DNA of 38,739 nt, taken from positions 1 to 38,739 of the forward strand of contig NZ_LGYN01000007.1 in the NCBI RefSeq assembly GCF_001307105.1, given 5' to 3'. The stretch is from Bacillus australimaris. Lineage in GTDB: Bacteria > Bacillota > Bacilli > Bacillales > Bacillaceae. Under the pieces are notes generated by a model that saw only the letters and a list, made by a program, of their open reading frames with translations, searched no databases and was not told the DNA's origin. Both the position numbers and the translations under genes were made by a program. Below are positions 25,600-35,636 of this stretch, one piece after another. Each line of letters begins with the position of its first letter. The first letter of the stretch is position 1.

Positions 25600-25830
25600 T
25601 TAACGAAACTTAAATGCCGTAGCTTTTTCTTTTTCTCCATCATTAAATTTAATTTTCAATAAACGTAACTCTTCATCTAACTTAGATAATATTTGCTTTA
25701 CATGTTCATCGGTATAGTCATAATTGTTTCGATTCGCTAGGTTACCAATTAATCGTATTTTCTTTATTATTTCGGTAACCCTCTTTTCAGCAAGTTCTTC
25801 AAACTTATCACGTTTTTTATTTTCCGGCAT
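25600..25830 (-). CDS. Small charged helical protein, first gene of the GHKL operon
   Basis: A 76-residue protein, very rich in Lys, Glu and Arg and mostly helical. A central segment IRLIGNLANRNNYDYTDEHVKQIL may form a helix-turn-helix-like pair. The frame opens at a TTG at 25851, but TAGGAGTGG lies seven bases before ATG 25830, so translation starts there. It is the promoter-proximal gene of the four-gene operon. It could be an accessory subunit or a regulator; I recall similar short proteins next to such ATPases but cannot name a family. Confidence 0.65.
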   Translation of the reverse strand: MPENKKRDKFEELAEKRVTEIIKKIRLIGNLANRNNYDYTDEHVKQILSKLDEELRLLKIKFNDGEKEKATAFKFR

Positions 25831-25881
25831 ATTATATCCACTCCTAGCCAATGAAATATAAATATTTGTAAATATCTTATT

Positions 25882-25910
25882 ATTCTAACAATAACTAATT
25901 ATATAGTCAA
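25882..25910 (-). promoter_or_regulatory. SigA promoter of the GHKL operon
   Basis: Minus-strand TTGACT (25905-25910), 17 bases, TAGAAT (25882-25887). It is 50 bases upstream of the first start codon of the operon. This is a strong match, so the module is likely expressed constitutively unless repressed. Confidence 0.75.
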
Positions 25911-25999
25911 TTATATCTAATATATTTATATTATATAATTTTAATATTTCGTTTAAGGACAAACACAACAATAAATAATGTAAATACAGTACTGACAAC

Positions 26000-26030
26000 A
26001 AAAAGGAGATCAATAATGATCTCCTTTTTT
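26000..26030. terminator. Perfect 13-base hairpin, bidirectional terminator
   Basis: AAAAAGGAGATCA (26000-26012) pairs perfectly with TGATCTCCTTTTT (26017-26029) around ATAA. A and T runs on both sides allow use by either strand. It has no complete gene directly upstream on either strand, so it may mark a lost gene between the groEL terminator and the GHKL operon. Confidence 0.7.
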
Positions 26031-26166
26031 CAAGCTTCAGACTTCGTTGATTCTTTGTACGAAATAATAGCGATTGAAGTTGGAGTTGGCTTTAAATACA
26101 ACAGCGGCTTGAATTACAGATATTACTACTACAATGAATATCTATGCTCATATGACGGTCAAATGG
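26031..26166. other. Short gene-free stretch, possible gene remnant
   Basis: About 135 bases between two terminators. On the minus strand one frame ends LLYLKPTPTSIAIISYKES before a stop just ahead of the 26000-26030 hairpin. That would fit the tail of a decayed minus-strand gene. I could not identify it. Confidence 0.25.
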
Positions 26167-26209
26167 AAAAAAGGCCTCCCAACAGTTTATCAAACTGCTG
26201 AAAGACCTT
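26167..26209 (-). terminator. Terminator of groESL
   Basis: On the minus strand AAGGTCTTTCAGCAGTTT pairs with AAACTGTTGGGAGGCCTT with a few mismatches and ends in six T residues, 80 bases past the groEL stop. Confidence 0.8.
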
Positions 26210-26289
26210 CTCCTATAGTTAGCTTTTTTGTCAAAAGCATATTATCATTTTAGACGTTTATATTATATCATAAGGTTTTGACACCTTGT

Positions 26290-27939
<1,650 letters not shown>

Positions 27940-27980
27940 TCAGTCTTTTTAAAAATTTATCTCAATGCTTTTTTATGTGA

Positions 27981-28265
27981 TTAACCAATAACAGCTAAAA
28001 TGTCGCTCTCACGAAGGATTAAATATTCTTTTCCTTCATATTTCACTTCAGTACCTGCATATTTTGAGAAGATAATGCGGTCGCCTGTGCTTACTTCTAA
28101 CGCAACGCGCTCACCACTTTCAAGTACACGGCCTGAACCTGCTGCAACAATTTTACCTTCTTGCGGTTTTTCTTTTGCAGAATCCGGTAAAACAATACCG
28201 CTAGCGGTTTTTTCCTCAGATTCAACGAGTTCAATGATTACGCGATCGCCTAATGGCTTTAACAT
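27981..28265 (-). CDS. groES: Co-chaperonin GroES (Hsp10)
   Basis: A 94-residue co-chaperonin that caps GroEL. It starts [15 protein letters not shown] and has the mobile loop [21 protein letters not shown] and the ending [23 protein letters not shown] 28265 has GAGGAGG nine bases upstream; the open frame runs six codons further but those precede the family start. Confidence 0.97.
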   Translation of the reverse strand: MLKPLGDRVIIELVESEEKTASGIVLPDSAKEKPQEGKIVAAGSGRVLESGERVALEVSTGDRIIFSKYAGTEVKYEGKEYLILRESDILAVIG

Positions 28266-28302
28266 AAGAAACAACCTCCTCAATTTTTATATGTAGTCTT
28301 TT

Positions 28303-28329
28303 TTAGCACTCATCAACAGAGAGTGCTAA
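28303..28329. promoter_or_regulatory. CIRCE operator of groESL (HrcA site)
   Basis: TTAGCACTC, nine bases, GAGTGCTAA: a perfect CIRCE element between the groESL promoter and groES. It is the binding site of the heat-shock repressor HrcA. Confidence 0.97.
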
Positions 28330-28339
28330 CACATTTATT

Positions 28340-28368
28340 ATAATAAAGAATGTCTTCTGCAATTTCAA
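28340..28368 (-). promoter_or_regulatory. SigA promoter of groESL
   Basis: Minus-strand TTGAAA (28363-28368), 17 bases, TATTAT (28340-28345), placed just upstream of CIRCE as in B. subtilis. Confidence 0.85.
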
Positions 28369-28495
28369 GTAAAAACCTTTAAAATTTTTTTACGCTTTCA
28401 CGATCTTTTTTGATCTCAGATTCTTTCCTTTTCATCGAAAAAGAAGACTTGTGTTACAATAAATCTAGTTCTTTTAGTAAAGGGGTTTTCGTTAC

Positions 28496-29230
28496 TTGAA
28501 AAAACAATATTGGTACATCATCTTAACGTATATATTGGTGCAGTTTTCTGCTTTTCCGTATGTGTTCATCATGAAGTGGTTAGGTTACATTCAGACACCG
28601 ATGACACAAGCAGAGCTCTCTAAATTGTCAGGAACATGGACAATCATCAGCTTCTGTATTGGACTAATCATTATCCTGCTCATCCTTCGGACTGTGCCAA
28701 AAGCTTCACTTCGAAATGAAGCACCGGCTTCAGTCGGCTTGGCAATCGCTTGGATCATTGGCGGTTTCTTTCTTTCCCTCTTTTCACAATCAATTGCGGG
28801 GGCGATTGAACAATATGCATTTGGCATTGGCCGAGAATCCGAAAATACCCAAAACATTTTATCTATTATGGATGCCGTTCCATGGCTTGTGATCGTCATC
28901 GCCCTGATTGGACCTATCTTAGAGGAAATCATTTTCCGAAAAATCATTTTTGGTGTGATTTATGAAAAAACGAATTTCTTCATTGGGGCACTTGTCAGTT
29001 CAGTGGTTTTCGCTGCTGTACACAATGATTTTCCCCATATCTTGCTCTATACCGCAATGGGCTTTACCTTTGCCTTTTTATATGCGAAAACAAAACGAAT
29101 CATTGTTCCAATCGGCGCTCATATGCTGATGAACTCGCTTGTCATTCTTGTGCAGATTGAGCCCGTAAGAAAAATGATTGAAGAACAATCTCAAACAATG
29201 CAAATGATTATTGGAGGCTTTTTCTCATGA
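28496..29230 (+). CDS. ydiL: CPBP-family intramembrane protease YdiL
   Basis: A 244-residue membrane protein with about seven hydrophobic segments. It has the CPBP (Abi/CAAX protease-like) motifs: GPILEEIIFRKIIFG (EExxxR), FAAVHNDFPH and IGAHMLMNS. These conserved Glu and His residues form the active site of the Rce1-like family. The start is TTG 28496 with AAAGGGG upstream. It is divergent from groES and its end overlaps ydiK. The order matches B. subtilis. The substrate is unknown. Confidence 0.9.
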   Translation: MKKQYWYIILTYILVQFSAFPYVFIMKWLGYIQTPMTQAELSKLSGTWTIISFCIGLIIILLILRTVPKASLRNEAPASVGLAIAWIIGGFFLSLFSQSIAGAIEQYAFGIGRESENTQNILSIMDAVPWLVIVIALIGPILEEIIFRKIIFGVIYEKTNFFIGALVSSVVFAAVHNDFPHILLYTAMGFTFAFLYAKTKRIIVPIGAHMLMNSLVILVQIEPVRKMIEEQSQTMQMIIGGFFS

Positions 29231-29421
29231 GAAACCCAGTCGTATGGGGCATCATTTATTTTGCCGTAGGTGTCGCTTTCACCTATATGGCCATTCAAAA
29301 CCCAGGTGACATGTGGTCATTTTACAGCATTTTGCTGATGGTGTTTGCGGCCTATAATATCAATATCGCACTTAAAATGTTTGCCTTCTCTGTCAAACTC
29401 AAAAAACAGCAGCAAAAATAA
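29227..29421 (+). CDS. ydiK: Small membrane protein YdiK
   Basis: A 64-residue protein with two membrane segments (about residues 5-22 and 30-52) and a Lys/Gln-rich tail. Its ATG overlaps the ydiL stop (ATGA), so the two are coupled. Position and size match B. subtilis YdiK, of unknown function. Confidence 0.8.
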   Translation: MRNPVVWGIIYFAVGVAFTYMAIQNPGDMWSFYSILLMVFAAYNINIALKMFAFSVKLKKQQQK

Positions 29422-29425
29422 ATCA

Positions 29426-29460
29426 AAAACCATTTTCCACGTTTGGAAAATGGTTTTTTT
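29426..29460 (+). terminator. Terminator after ydiK
   Basis: AAAAACCATTTTCC pairs with GGAAAATGGTTTTT around ACGTTT and continues into a T run. It ends only 18 bases before the next start codon, so the NUDIX gene would depend on read-through or a hidden promoter. Confidence 0.85.
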
Positions 29461-29477
29461 ATGGAGGTCGTATCTTC

Positions 29478-30104
29478 ATGGAAGAAGAAAAACTGCGCAT
29501 CTTAAACGATCAGCATAAAACGATTGGAGTTGCCGCTCGTTCAGAGATCCATGCCCAAGGTCTTTGGCATGAAACATTTCATTTTTGGCTTCTCAAAAAG
29601 GAACATGAAACCGTGTATCTCTATTTTCAGCTAAGAAGCCCCGCAAAAAAGGATTTTCCTTCTCTGTTTGATATTACCGCGGCGGGCCACCTTCTCGCAG
29701 ATGAACAGCCTTCTGATGGTTTGAGAGAGATAGAAGAAGAGCTTGGTCTTTCCATCCCTTTTAAGGATCTTACCTATACCGGAATCATACAAGATGAAAT
29801 TCACCTGCCTTCATTCATCGACCGTGAGTTCTGCCATATATATCTTTATATGGATCAAACAGAGCACATGGAAGTTTATCTACAGAAAGAAGAAGTCGCT
29901 GGTTTGTACAGAGCAAAGTGGCTTGATTCACAGCAGCTTTTAACAGGAACTTGCGAAAGCATTCAAATCGAGGGCTTTGAAATGGCTGCAAACGGAGAAC
30001 GACGTGAGGAAAGCAGAGAAGTACGTATTCAAGATTTTGTCCCGCATGAGCCTGCCTATTATGAGCACCTCTTTCATGCGATCAATCAATTTCTTTCACA
30101 ATAG
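29478..30104 (+). CDS. NUDIX hydrolase (IPP-isomerase-like subfamily)
   Basis: A 208-residue NUDIX protein. The NUDIX box is GHLLADEQPSDGLREIEEELG (residues about 73-93), preceded by LFDITAAG. There are six rather than seven residues between the first Glu and the Arg-Glu pair; I recall the same spacing in related Bacillus NUDIX proteins with a DGxRE segment. Such proteins share a fold with type I isopentenyl-diphosphate isomerase but hydrolyse nucleoside-diphosphate-linked substrates; the substrate here is unknown. ATG 29478 has GGAGG at 12 bases. It sits where B. subtilis has no gene between ydiK and tatCY. Confidence 0.8.
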   Translation: MEEEKLRILNDQHKTIGVAARSEIHAQGLWHETFHFWLLKKEHETVYLYFQLRSPAKKDFPSLFDITAAGHLLADEQPSDGLREIEEELGLSIPFKDLTYTGIIQDEIHLPSFIDREFCHIYLYMDQTEHMEVYLQKEEVAGLYRAKWLDSQQLLTGTCESIQIEGFEMAANGERREESREVRIQDFVPHEPAYYEHLFHAINQFLSQ

Positions 30105-30146
30105 AAAAAGCATCGTGATCCCTATTTGGATCATGATGCTTTTTTA
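30105..30146. terminator. Bidirectional terminator between the NUDIX gene and tatCY
   Basis: AAAAAGCATCGTGATCC pairs with GGATCATGATGCTTTTT with one mismatch around CTATTT. It serves both convergent genes. Confidence 0.9.
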
Positions 30147-30902
30147 TGAGACATAATGGTTTTCTTTCTCCTCAGTTTGCTGCATTTTGCGATAGGTCAC
30201 TCTTGAAATGACAATGCTCACTTCGTATAAAACGAGCATCGGCAAGGTGACCATGAGGTGAGAAACAAGCTCTGGCGGTGTAATGAGTGCGGCAATGACA
30301 AGGAGGACGAAATAGGCATACTTCCGTATTTTTGATAAAAACATCGGTGTGATGATGCCGAGTCTTGTGAAAAACATCAACACGACAGGCATCTGAAACA
30401 AAAAGCCAAATGGAAGTGTTAGCTGCATTAGAAATGTAAAATACTCATGAATCCCAATGACTTGCTCTACATTTAAATCATTCGACATTCGCATCATAAA
30501 ATCGACGACAAACGGAAACAAAATAAAATAAGAGAAAGCCACACCGCTCAAAAATAAAAGCAGTGCAATCGGAATGTAAGCAAGTGTCACCTTTCTTTCT
30601 TTTTCATATAAGCCAGGACTCACAAACGCCCAAAGCTGATATAAAATAACGGGACACGTCAAAACCAAAGCAATGACAAATGCGAACTGCATAAACACGT
30701 ACAGTGGATCTGTGAGCTTAAACGCATTCAGTGTCAGTGTGGCCGCTTCATCGGTATTTTGCAAATACACAATGACCGGCTTAGCGAGAAAAAAACCTGC
30801 CACCATAAAGGCGACAAAAAACATCGCAATGATCACTAAACGTCTTCGCAGTTCCACAATATGCTCCATAAGCGGCATATCTTTGACATTCATGAAGCTC
30901 AT
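30144..30902 (-). CDS. tatCY: Twin-arginine translocase subunit TatCY
   Basis: A 252-residue six-span membrane protein that binds twin-arginine signal peptides. Signature parts: MEHIVELRRRL at the N-terminus, QLWAFVSPGLYEKERK in the first loop, FGFLFQMPVVLMFFTRLGI, and RKYAYFVLLVIAALITPPE. It follows tatAY by six bases. In B. subtilis the TatAy-TatCy pair exports YwbN (EfeB); the same substrate here is inferred. A start at ATG 30893 is also possible. Confidence 0.95.
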   Translation of the reverse strand: MSFMNVKDMPLMEHIVELRRRLVIIAMFFVAFMVAGFFLAKPVIVYLQNTDEAATLTLNAFKLTDPLYVFMQFAFVIALVLTCPVILYQLWAFVSPGLYEKERKVTLAYIPIALLLFLSGVAFSYFILFPFVVDFMMRMSNDLNVEQVIGIHEYFTFLMQLTLPFGFLFQMPVVLMFFTRLGIITPMFLSKIRKYAYFVLLVIAALITPPELVSHLMVTLPMLVLYEVSIVISRVTYRKMQQTEEKENHYVS

Positions 30903-30908
30903 CCTATT

Positions 30909-31088
30909 CTACTGATCTTCTTTTTTCTTTTTTTCTTCCTGATCATCAGCTAAACCTTTTGTGGCATTTTTGAATTCACGTAATGTATCTCCTGCTGCTC
31001 TTCCTAATTCAGGAAGCTTTTTCGGCCCAAAAATAATGAGCGCAACAATCGCAATCAGAACCAAACTTCCAGGACCGATCGGACCCAT
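30909..31088 (-). CDS. tatAY: Twin-arginine translocase subunit TatAY
   Basis: A 59-residue pore-forming Tat component. One membrane helix ([24 protein letters not shown]) with the conserved [10 protein letters not shown] hinge, an amphipathic helix, and a Lys/Glu tail. The frame begins at a GTG three codons earlier, but ATG 31088 lies five bases after AAGGGGGTGG and matches the B. subtilis start. Partner of TatCY. Confidence 0.95.
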   Translation of the reverse strand: MGPIGPGSLVLIAIVALIIFGPKKLPELGRAAGDTLREFKNATKGLADDQEEKKKKEDQ

Positions 31089-31115
31089 TTGCTCCACCCC
31101 CTTTACCCCTTTTCG

Positions 31116-31769
31116 TCAGTCCTCCTGCGTAACAGAGTAATGCTTTAAGAAATACACAAGAGACTGAAGTTCAACCGCCAAATCTATATGATGAATTCGA
31201 ATGTGTTCCGGCACATTCAATCGAGCCGGCGTAAAGTTAAGGATTCCTTTGATGCCAAGGGCAATCAAACGATCTGTAATGGATTGAGCTGCTACGGCAG
31301 GTACTGTCAAAATCGCAACAGGTATATCCCCTACCTCTTGAACATGCTCTTCAAGCTTATCCAAATCATAGACAGGCACGCCGCCTATCTCACTTCCTAT
31401 TTTACTCTCATTGACGTCAAAAGCCATTGAAATTTTTGTATTATTATTTTTGATGAAATTATAGTGTAAAAAAGCAGTCCCTAAATTCCCGACACCGATG
31501 AGCATGACATTGGTCATTTCATCTTGGTCAAGGGTCTTTCTGAAGAAGGTCAAGAGATAATCGACATTATAGCCATACCCTTTCTTCCCAAGTGCACCAA
31601 AGTACGAAAAATCTCGGCGAATGGTAGCAGAATCCACTTTGACTGCATCACTAAGCTCTGCCGATGACACCCTTTGTTTTCCTGATGCATGCAGATTTTT
31701 TAAAAAACGGTAGTAAAGCGGCAAACGTTTGGCTGTCGCTTGTGGAATTTTTGACTGATCTATATTCAT
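31116..31769 (-). CDS. rex: Redox-sensing transcriptional repressor Rex
   Basis: A 217-residue repressor that releases DNA when NADH rises and so controls fermentation and anaerobic respiration genes. An N-terminal winged helix ([24 protein letters not shown]) is followed by a Rossmann NAD(H) domain with [14 protein letters not shown]. It lies 15 bases after moaC and before tatAY, the B. subtilis order. Confidence 0.96.
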   Translation of the reverse strand: MNIDQSKIPQATAKRLPLYYRFLKNLHASGKQRVSSAELSDAVKVDSATIRRDFSYFGALGKKGYGYNVDYLLTFFRKTLDQDEMTNVMLIGVGNLGTAFLHYNFIKNNNTKISMAFDVNESKIGSEIGGVPVYDLDKLEEHVQEVGDIPVAILTVPAVAAQSITDRLIALGIKGILNFTPARLNVPEHIRIHHIDLAVELQSLVYFLKHYSVTQED

Positions 31770-31784
31770 ATAAGGTCCTCCAAC

Positions 31785-32276
31785 TTAAATATCAGATGCT
31801 CTGTGAAAATCACCGTTTTTCCCGCCTGTCTTTTCAACGAGATAGGTAGGACCGATGATCATGCCTTTATCAATCGCTTTGCACATGTCGTAAACAGTCA
31901 GTGCACATACTGAAGCAGAAGTGAGCGCTTCCATCTCCACACCCGTACTTCCTTTTGTTTTTACCTGTACTTGTATGTTCAGGATGTACGTATTTCCATC
32001 TTCCTTCCAATCAAAGGAGATATCCACACCTTTTAGTGCAAGCGGATGACACATTGGAATGATGGTAGATGTTTGCTTTGCAGCCATGATGCCAGCAACC
32101 TGTGCAACAGACAGCACATCCCCTTTTCCAATTTCACGCTTTTGTATTTTATGAAACACTTCTTTTATCATACGAACACTTGAAGCAGCAACGGCTGTTC
32201 TCACTGTAGACGATTTGTCACTAATGTCGACCATCTTTGCTCTTCCTTGTTCGTTAAAGTGGCTAAATTGACTCAT
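31785..32276 (-). CDS. moaC: Cyclic pyranopterin monophosphate synthase MoaC
   Basis: A 163-residue enzyme of molybdenum cofactor synthesis that makes cyclic pyranopterin monophosphate after MoaA. Signature segments: [30 protein letters not shown] and [25 protein letters not shown], with the conserved Lys and Asp residues of the active site. It leads the moaC-rex-tatAY-tatCY group. A possible promoter (AAGACA, 17 bases, TATCAT at 32299-32327, minus strand) lies upstream. Confidence 0.96.
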   Translation of the reverse strand: MSQFSHFNEQGRAKMVDISDKSSTVRTAVAASSVRMIKEVFHKIQKREIGKGDVLSVAQVAGIMAAKQTSTIIPMCHPLALKGVDISFDWKEDGNTYILNIQVQVKTKGSTGVEMEALTSASVCALTVYDMCKAIDKGMIIGPTYLVEKTGGKNGDFHRASDI

Positions 32277-32357
32277 CTTTCAACGCTCCCTCACTCAAAT
32301 GATACACTATTTTTTCCTATCTGTCTTTCATTTGAATATGGCGATTGTATGTATCAT

Positions 32358-32386
32358 TTGCCGGTTTACTGCTGATAAGCTACACT
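32358..32386 (+). promoter_or_regulatory. Probable SigA promoter of ydiF
   Basis: TTGCCG (32358-32363), 17 bases, TACACT (32381-32386), about 30 bases before the start codon. Moderate match. Confidence 0.5.
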
Positions 32387-32414
32387 TAACATATTATAGC
32401 AGAGGTGAAGTTAC

Positions 32415-34337
32415 ATGATGATTCTACAAGTGAATCAGCTGTCCAAATCGTTTGGCGCTGATACCGTTTTAACGAATATAAAATTGGAAGTCAAAACAAG
32501 GGACCGGATTGCCATTGTAGGTCGTAACGGCGCAGGCAAATCCACTCTTTTGAAAATCATTGCCGGTCAAATGTCTTACGAGCAGGGTGAGATCATCAAA
32601 CCGAAAGACCTATCGATCGGCTATTTAGCACAGCATACCGATGTGACGTCTACACGTACATTAAAAGACGAATTATTATCGGTTTTTGATCATTTAAAAA
32701 GGATGGAACAAGAGATGAGAACCATTGAGGAGAAAATGGCTTCCTCCACAGGCGCTGAGCTAGATTCTCTTATGAAAACCTATGACAGGCTGCAGCAGGA
32801 CTTTAAAGATCAAGGCGGCTATCAATATGAAGCAGATGTCCGCTCCATTCTGCATGGGCTCGGTTTTAGTCATTTTGAAGATGAGACAACCGTCCAATCC
32901 TTAAGCGGCGGCCAGAAAACCCGTCTAGCACTTGGAAAGCTCTTGTTAATGAAACCAGAACTCTTAATCCTGGATGAGCCGACCAACCATTTAGATATTG
33001 ATACCTTATCATGGCTGGAGCAGTATTTGCAAAATTATACAGGTGCTATTCTCATTGTGTCCCATGACCGCTATTTCTTAGACAAAGTCGTCAACCACGT
33101 CTATGAAGTCTCAAGAACTGCAATGAAAAAGTTTGCAGGAAACTATAGTAAGTATCTTGAGCTGAAAGCAGAGCAGCTAGAACGTGATATGAAGCTCTAT
33201 GAAAAGCAGCAAGAAGAAATCTCAAAGCTCCAGGATTTCGTGGATCGTAACCTGGCAAGAGCCTCAACCACAAAGCGCGCTCAAAGCAGACGCAAGCAGC
33301 TGGAACGGATGGATCGTTTAGATAAACCATTAGGTGACGAAAAATCCGCAAACTTTCATTTTGATATTACGAGACAAAGTGGTAATGATGTGCTGAAGGT
33401 GCATGATCTCGATATTAGTTATGATGAAAAAACACCGCTCCTATCCTCTCTCTCTTTTCATATCAAACGAGAGGACAGCGTGGCACTCATTGGTCCTAAC
33501 GGGATCGGGAAATCAACTCTTTTAAAAACATTAACGGATACATTGAAGCCCGTAAAAGGCGATATCACCTTTGGATCTCATGTCACAATCGGCTACTATG
33601 ACCAAGAACAAGCCAAACTGACATCCTCCAAAAAAGTACTGAATGAGCTGTGGGATGATTATCCTCATATGAATGAAAAGGAAATTCGGACATGTTTAGG
33701 CAACTTCCTCTTTTCCAGTGATGATGTTTTAAAGCCCGTCCATGCATTAAGCGGTGGAGAAAAAGCGCGTCTTGCACTGGCAAAGCTAATGCTCCAAAAA
33801 GCCAATTTCCTTATTCTCGATGAGCCTACAAACCATCTAGACTTAGACAGTAAAGAAATTTTAGAGAATGCCCTGATTGATTATCCAGGAACCATCTTAT
33901 TTGTTTCGCATGATCGTTATTTTATCAACCGTCTCGCAACGAAAGTTTTCGAACTGTCGCATGCAGAAACAAAAGAATATCTCGGCGACTATGACTACTA
34001 CCTTGAAAAGAAAAATGAACAATTAGAGCTCGAGGCGCTTCAAGAAAATGAACCACTTAAAAAACAAGCAGCAAAGCCAGTAGAAACAGCAAAGCTTTCT
34101 TATGCGGAAGAAAAAGAACTGAAAAAGAAAGAAAGACAAAAGCAGCGTAGAATCGAGGAAATTGAAGAGCGAATCGCTATCATTGAAAACAAGCTCAGTG
34201 AAAACGAAGAGCTTCTATGCGACCCTGATATATTCCAAGATCACGAGAAGGTCCAAGCCATTCAAACAGAAAATGATACGCTCAATCAAGAGCTAGAATC
34301 ACTGTTTGCTGAGTGGGAAGAGCTATCAGAATCTTAA
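32415..34337 (+). CDS. ydiF: ABC-F ATPase YdiF (ribosome-associated)
   Basis: A 640-residue ABC-F protein with two ATP-binding cassettes and no membrane part. Walker A motifs are GRNGAGKST and GPNGIGKST; signatures are LSGGQKTRLALGKLL and LSGGEKARLALAKLM; Walker B segments are LLILDEPTNHLD and FLILDEPTNHLD. The linker between the cassettes is helical and basic, as in translation factors of this family. The C-terminal region (about 550-640) is coiled-coil and charged. The ATG has GAGGTGA six bases upstream. It probably binds the ribosomal E site; antibiotic resistance is not indicated. Confidence 0.93.
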   Translation: MMILQVNQLSKSFGADTVLTNIKLEVKTRDRIAIVGRNGAGKSTLLKIIAGQMSYEQGEIIKPKDLSIGYLAQHTDVTSTRTLKDELLSVFDHLKRMEQEMRTIEEKMASSTGAELDSLMKTYDRLQQDFKDQGGYQYEADVRSILHGLGFSHFEDETTVQSLSGGQKTRLALGKLLLMKPELLILDEPTNHLDIDTLSWLEQYLQNYTGAILIVSHDRYFLDKVVNHVYEVSRTAMKKFAGNYSKYLELKAEQLERDMKLYEKQQEEISKLQDFVDRNLARASTTKRAQSRRKQLERMDRLDKPLGDEKSANFHFDITRQSGNDVLKVHDLDISYDEKTPLLSSLSFHIKREDSVALIGPNGIGKSTLLKTLTDTLKPVKGDITFGSHVTIGYYDQEQAKLTSSKKVLNELWDDYPHMNEKEIRTCLGNFLFSSDDVLKPVHALSGGEKARLALAKLMLQKANFLILDEPTNHLDLDSKEILENALIDYPGTILFVSHDRYFINRLATKVFELSHAETKEYLGDYDYYLEKKNEQLELEALQENEPLKKQAAKPVETAKLSYAEEKELKKKERQKQRRIEEIEERIAIIENKLSENEELLCDPDIFQDHEKVQAIQTENDTLNQELESLFAEWEELSES

Positions 34338-34362
34338 AGAGTGCCCTAAAAGGGGACTCTTT
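34336..34362 (+). terminator. Terminator of ydiF
   Basis: AAAGAGTGCCC pairs with GGGGACTCTTT, one mismatch, loop TAAAA, then a T run; overlaps the stop codon. Confidence 0.85.
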
Positions 34363-34381
34363 TTCTTTTAGTGAAAAATTA

Positions 34382-34561
34382 TTATCCACAATGATACCCA
34401 CAATAAATTCTTGAGTATTCTTAAATACTTTAGACTTATCCACGTTATCCACAGCATTTTAATCACATATCCACATAAAAGATCGTATTTATACACATTG
34501 TCTTCATTTTAAAACGAAATTTTCTAACAATTGTGGATATATAACGTTTACATGTGAATAA
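34382..34561. promoter_or_regulatory. DnaA-box cluster between ydiF and tsaD
   Basis: Within 180 bases there are four perfect TTATNCACA boxes: 34382-34390, 34445-34453, 34489-34497, and 34553-34561 on the minus strand. Three more have one mismatch: 34436-34444 (abutting the second perfect box), 34467-34475, and 34532-34540 on the minus strand. The stretch is AT-rich and lies between convergent genes, so it is not a promoter. I recall that in B. subtilis DnaA binds a cluster at the same place (gcp, now tsaD), one of several oriC-proximal clusters that titrate DnaA and restrain initiation. Confidence 0.85.
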
Positions 34562-34580
34562 ATCGCTTTCATTAAAAAGA

Positions 34581-34608
34581 AAAAACCCCTGTTACCCACA
34601 GGAGTTTT
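34581..34608 (-). terminator. Terminator of the thiL-tsaD operon
   Basis: On the minus strand AAAACTCCTGT pairs with ACAGGGGTTTT (one wobble) and is followed by T residues. It touches the tsaD stop codon. Confidence 0.85.
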
Positions 34609-35636
34609 CATTCATATGAAACTAACGGTAATCCTGGCTGGCCATTCATCGCCATATCGCCTCTTATTCCTTTTTCAAACGCAATGGTTCCAGCAGCCGC
34701 TATCATGGCTGCATTGTCTGTGCAAAGCGATAATGGCGGAATAATGACTTTCACGTCTTGCAGCTTCGTGAATGCTGATGTTAAAGCTTCTCTCAGCCCT
34801 TTGTTGGCAGCGACTCCTCCAGCTAGAACAACCTGCTTCACACCATAGGCTTCAGCCGCCTTCAATGTTTTCCCAACGAGCACCTCAATGACGCTTTCTT
34901 GAAAACTTGCTGCCAAATTCTCTGGGGCAATCGTTTCTCCCTTTTGAGAGGCATTGTGTAAGGTGTTAATCACCGCTGATTTTAATCCACTGAAGCTAAA
35001 GTGATAAGAACCTTCTTCAAGCCATGCACGAGGAAGCTTAATCGTCGGCTCCCCTTCATGTGCTAACCGGTCAATGTGAGGTCCGCCTGGGTATGGGAGA
35101 CCCATCGTACGTGCCACTTTATCGTACGCTTCTCCAGCCGCATCATCTAAAGTTTCTCCGATCACCTCAAACGACCCATGCTCCTTCATCAGAACAAGCT
35201 CAGTATGTCCACCAGAGACCACAAGAGCTAAACATGGAAATTGCAATTCATCCACAAGCTGATTTGCATAAATATGTCCAGCAATATGATGAACACCAAC
35301 AAGCGGAATTTGATGGGCAAAGCTCAGTGCCTTTGCTGCATTGACACCAATCAACAGAGCACCGACTAAACCGGGTCCCTCTGTAACAGCAATCGCATCT
35401 AAATCCTTAAAGCTCATACCCGCCTGAGTCATCACTTCTTCTAATACGATGGTGACTTGCTCCACGTGATGCCTTGAAGCAATTTCGGGCACAACACCGC
35501 CAAATCGTTTATGACTGTCGATTTGTGAAGCCACTACATTCGCCACAATTTCCTTTCCATTTTTCACAATGGACGCAGCGGTTTCATCGCAGCTCGTTTC
35601 TATCCCTAATATGAATCGATCTGTTTGTTCACTCAT
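34608..35636 (-). CDS. tsaD: tRNA t6A transferase TsaD
   Basis: A 342-residue ASKHA-fold protein that transfers threonylcarbamoyl to A37 of ANN-decoding tRNAs. It starts with [13 protein letters not shown]; the metal site is HHIAGH (about residue 116), and [28 protein letters not shown] and [14 protein letters not shown] follow. It overlaps rimI by eight bases. It works with TsaB and TsaE encoded in the same operon. Confidence 0.96.
   Translation of the reverse strand: MSEQTDRFILGIETSCDETAASIVKNGKEIVANVVASQIDSHKRFGGVVPEIASRHHVEQVTIVLEEVMTQAGMSFKDLDAIAVTEGPGLVGALLIGVNAAKALSFAHQIPLVGVHHIAGHIYANQLVDELQFPCLALVVSGGHTELVLMKEHGSFEVIGETLDDAAGEAYDKVARTMGLPYPGGPHIDRLAHEGEPTIKLPRAWLEEGSYHFSFSGLKSAVINTLHNASQKGETIAPENLAASFQESVIEVLVGKTLKAAEAYGVKQVVLAGGVAANKGLREALTSAFTKLQDVKVIIPPLSLCTDNAAMIAAAGTIAFEKGIRGDMAMNGQPGLPLVSYE

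Noticed and set aside
26016..26201. A 61-codon plus-strand reading frame with a strong AAAGGAG in front
   Set aside because: The ribosome-site-like sequence and the ATG are parts of a perfect terminator hairpin, the frame ends inside the groEL terminator, and the protein (Tyr-rich, no pattern) resembles nothing known.
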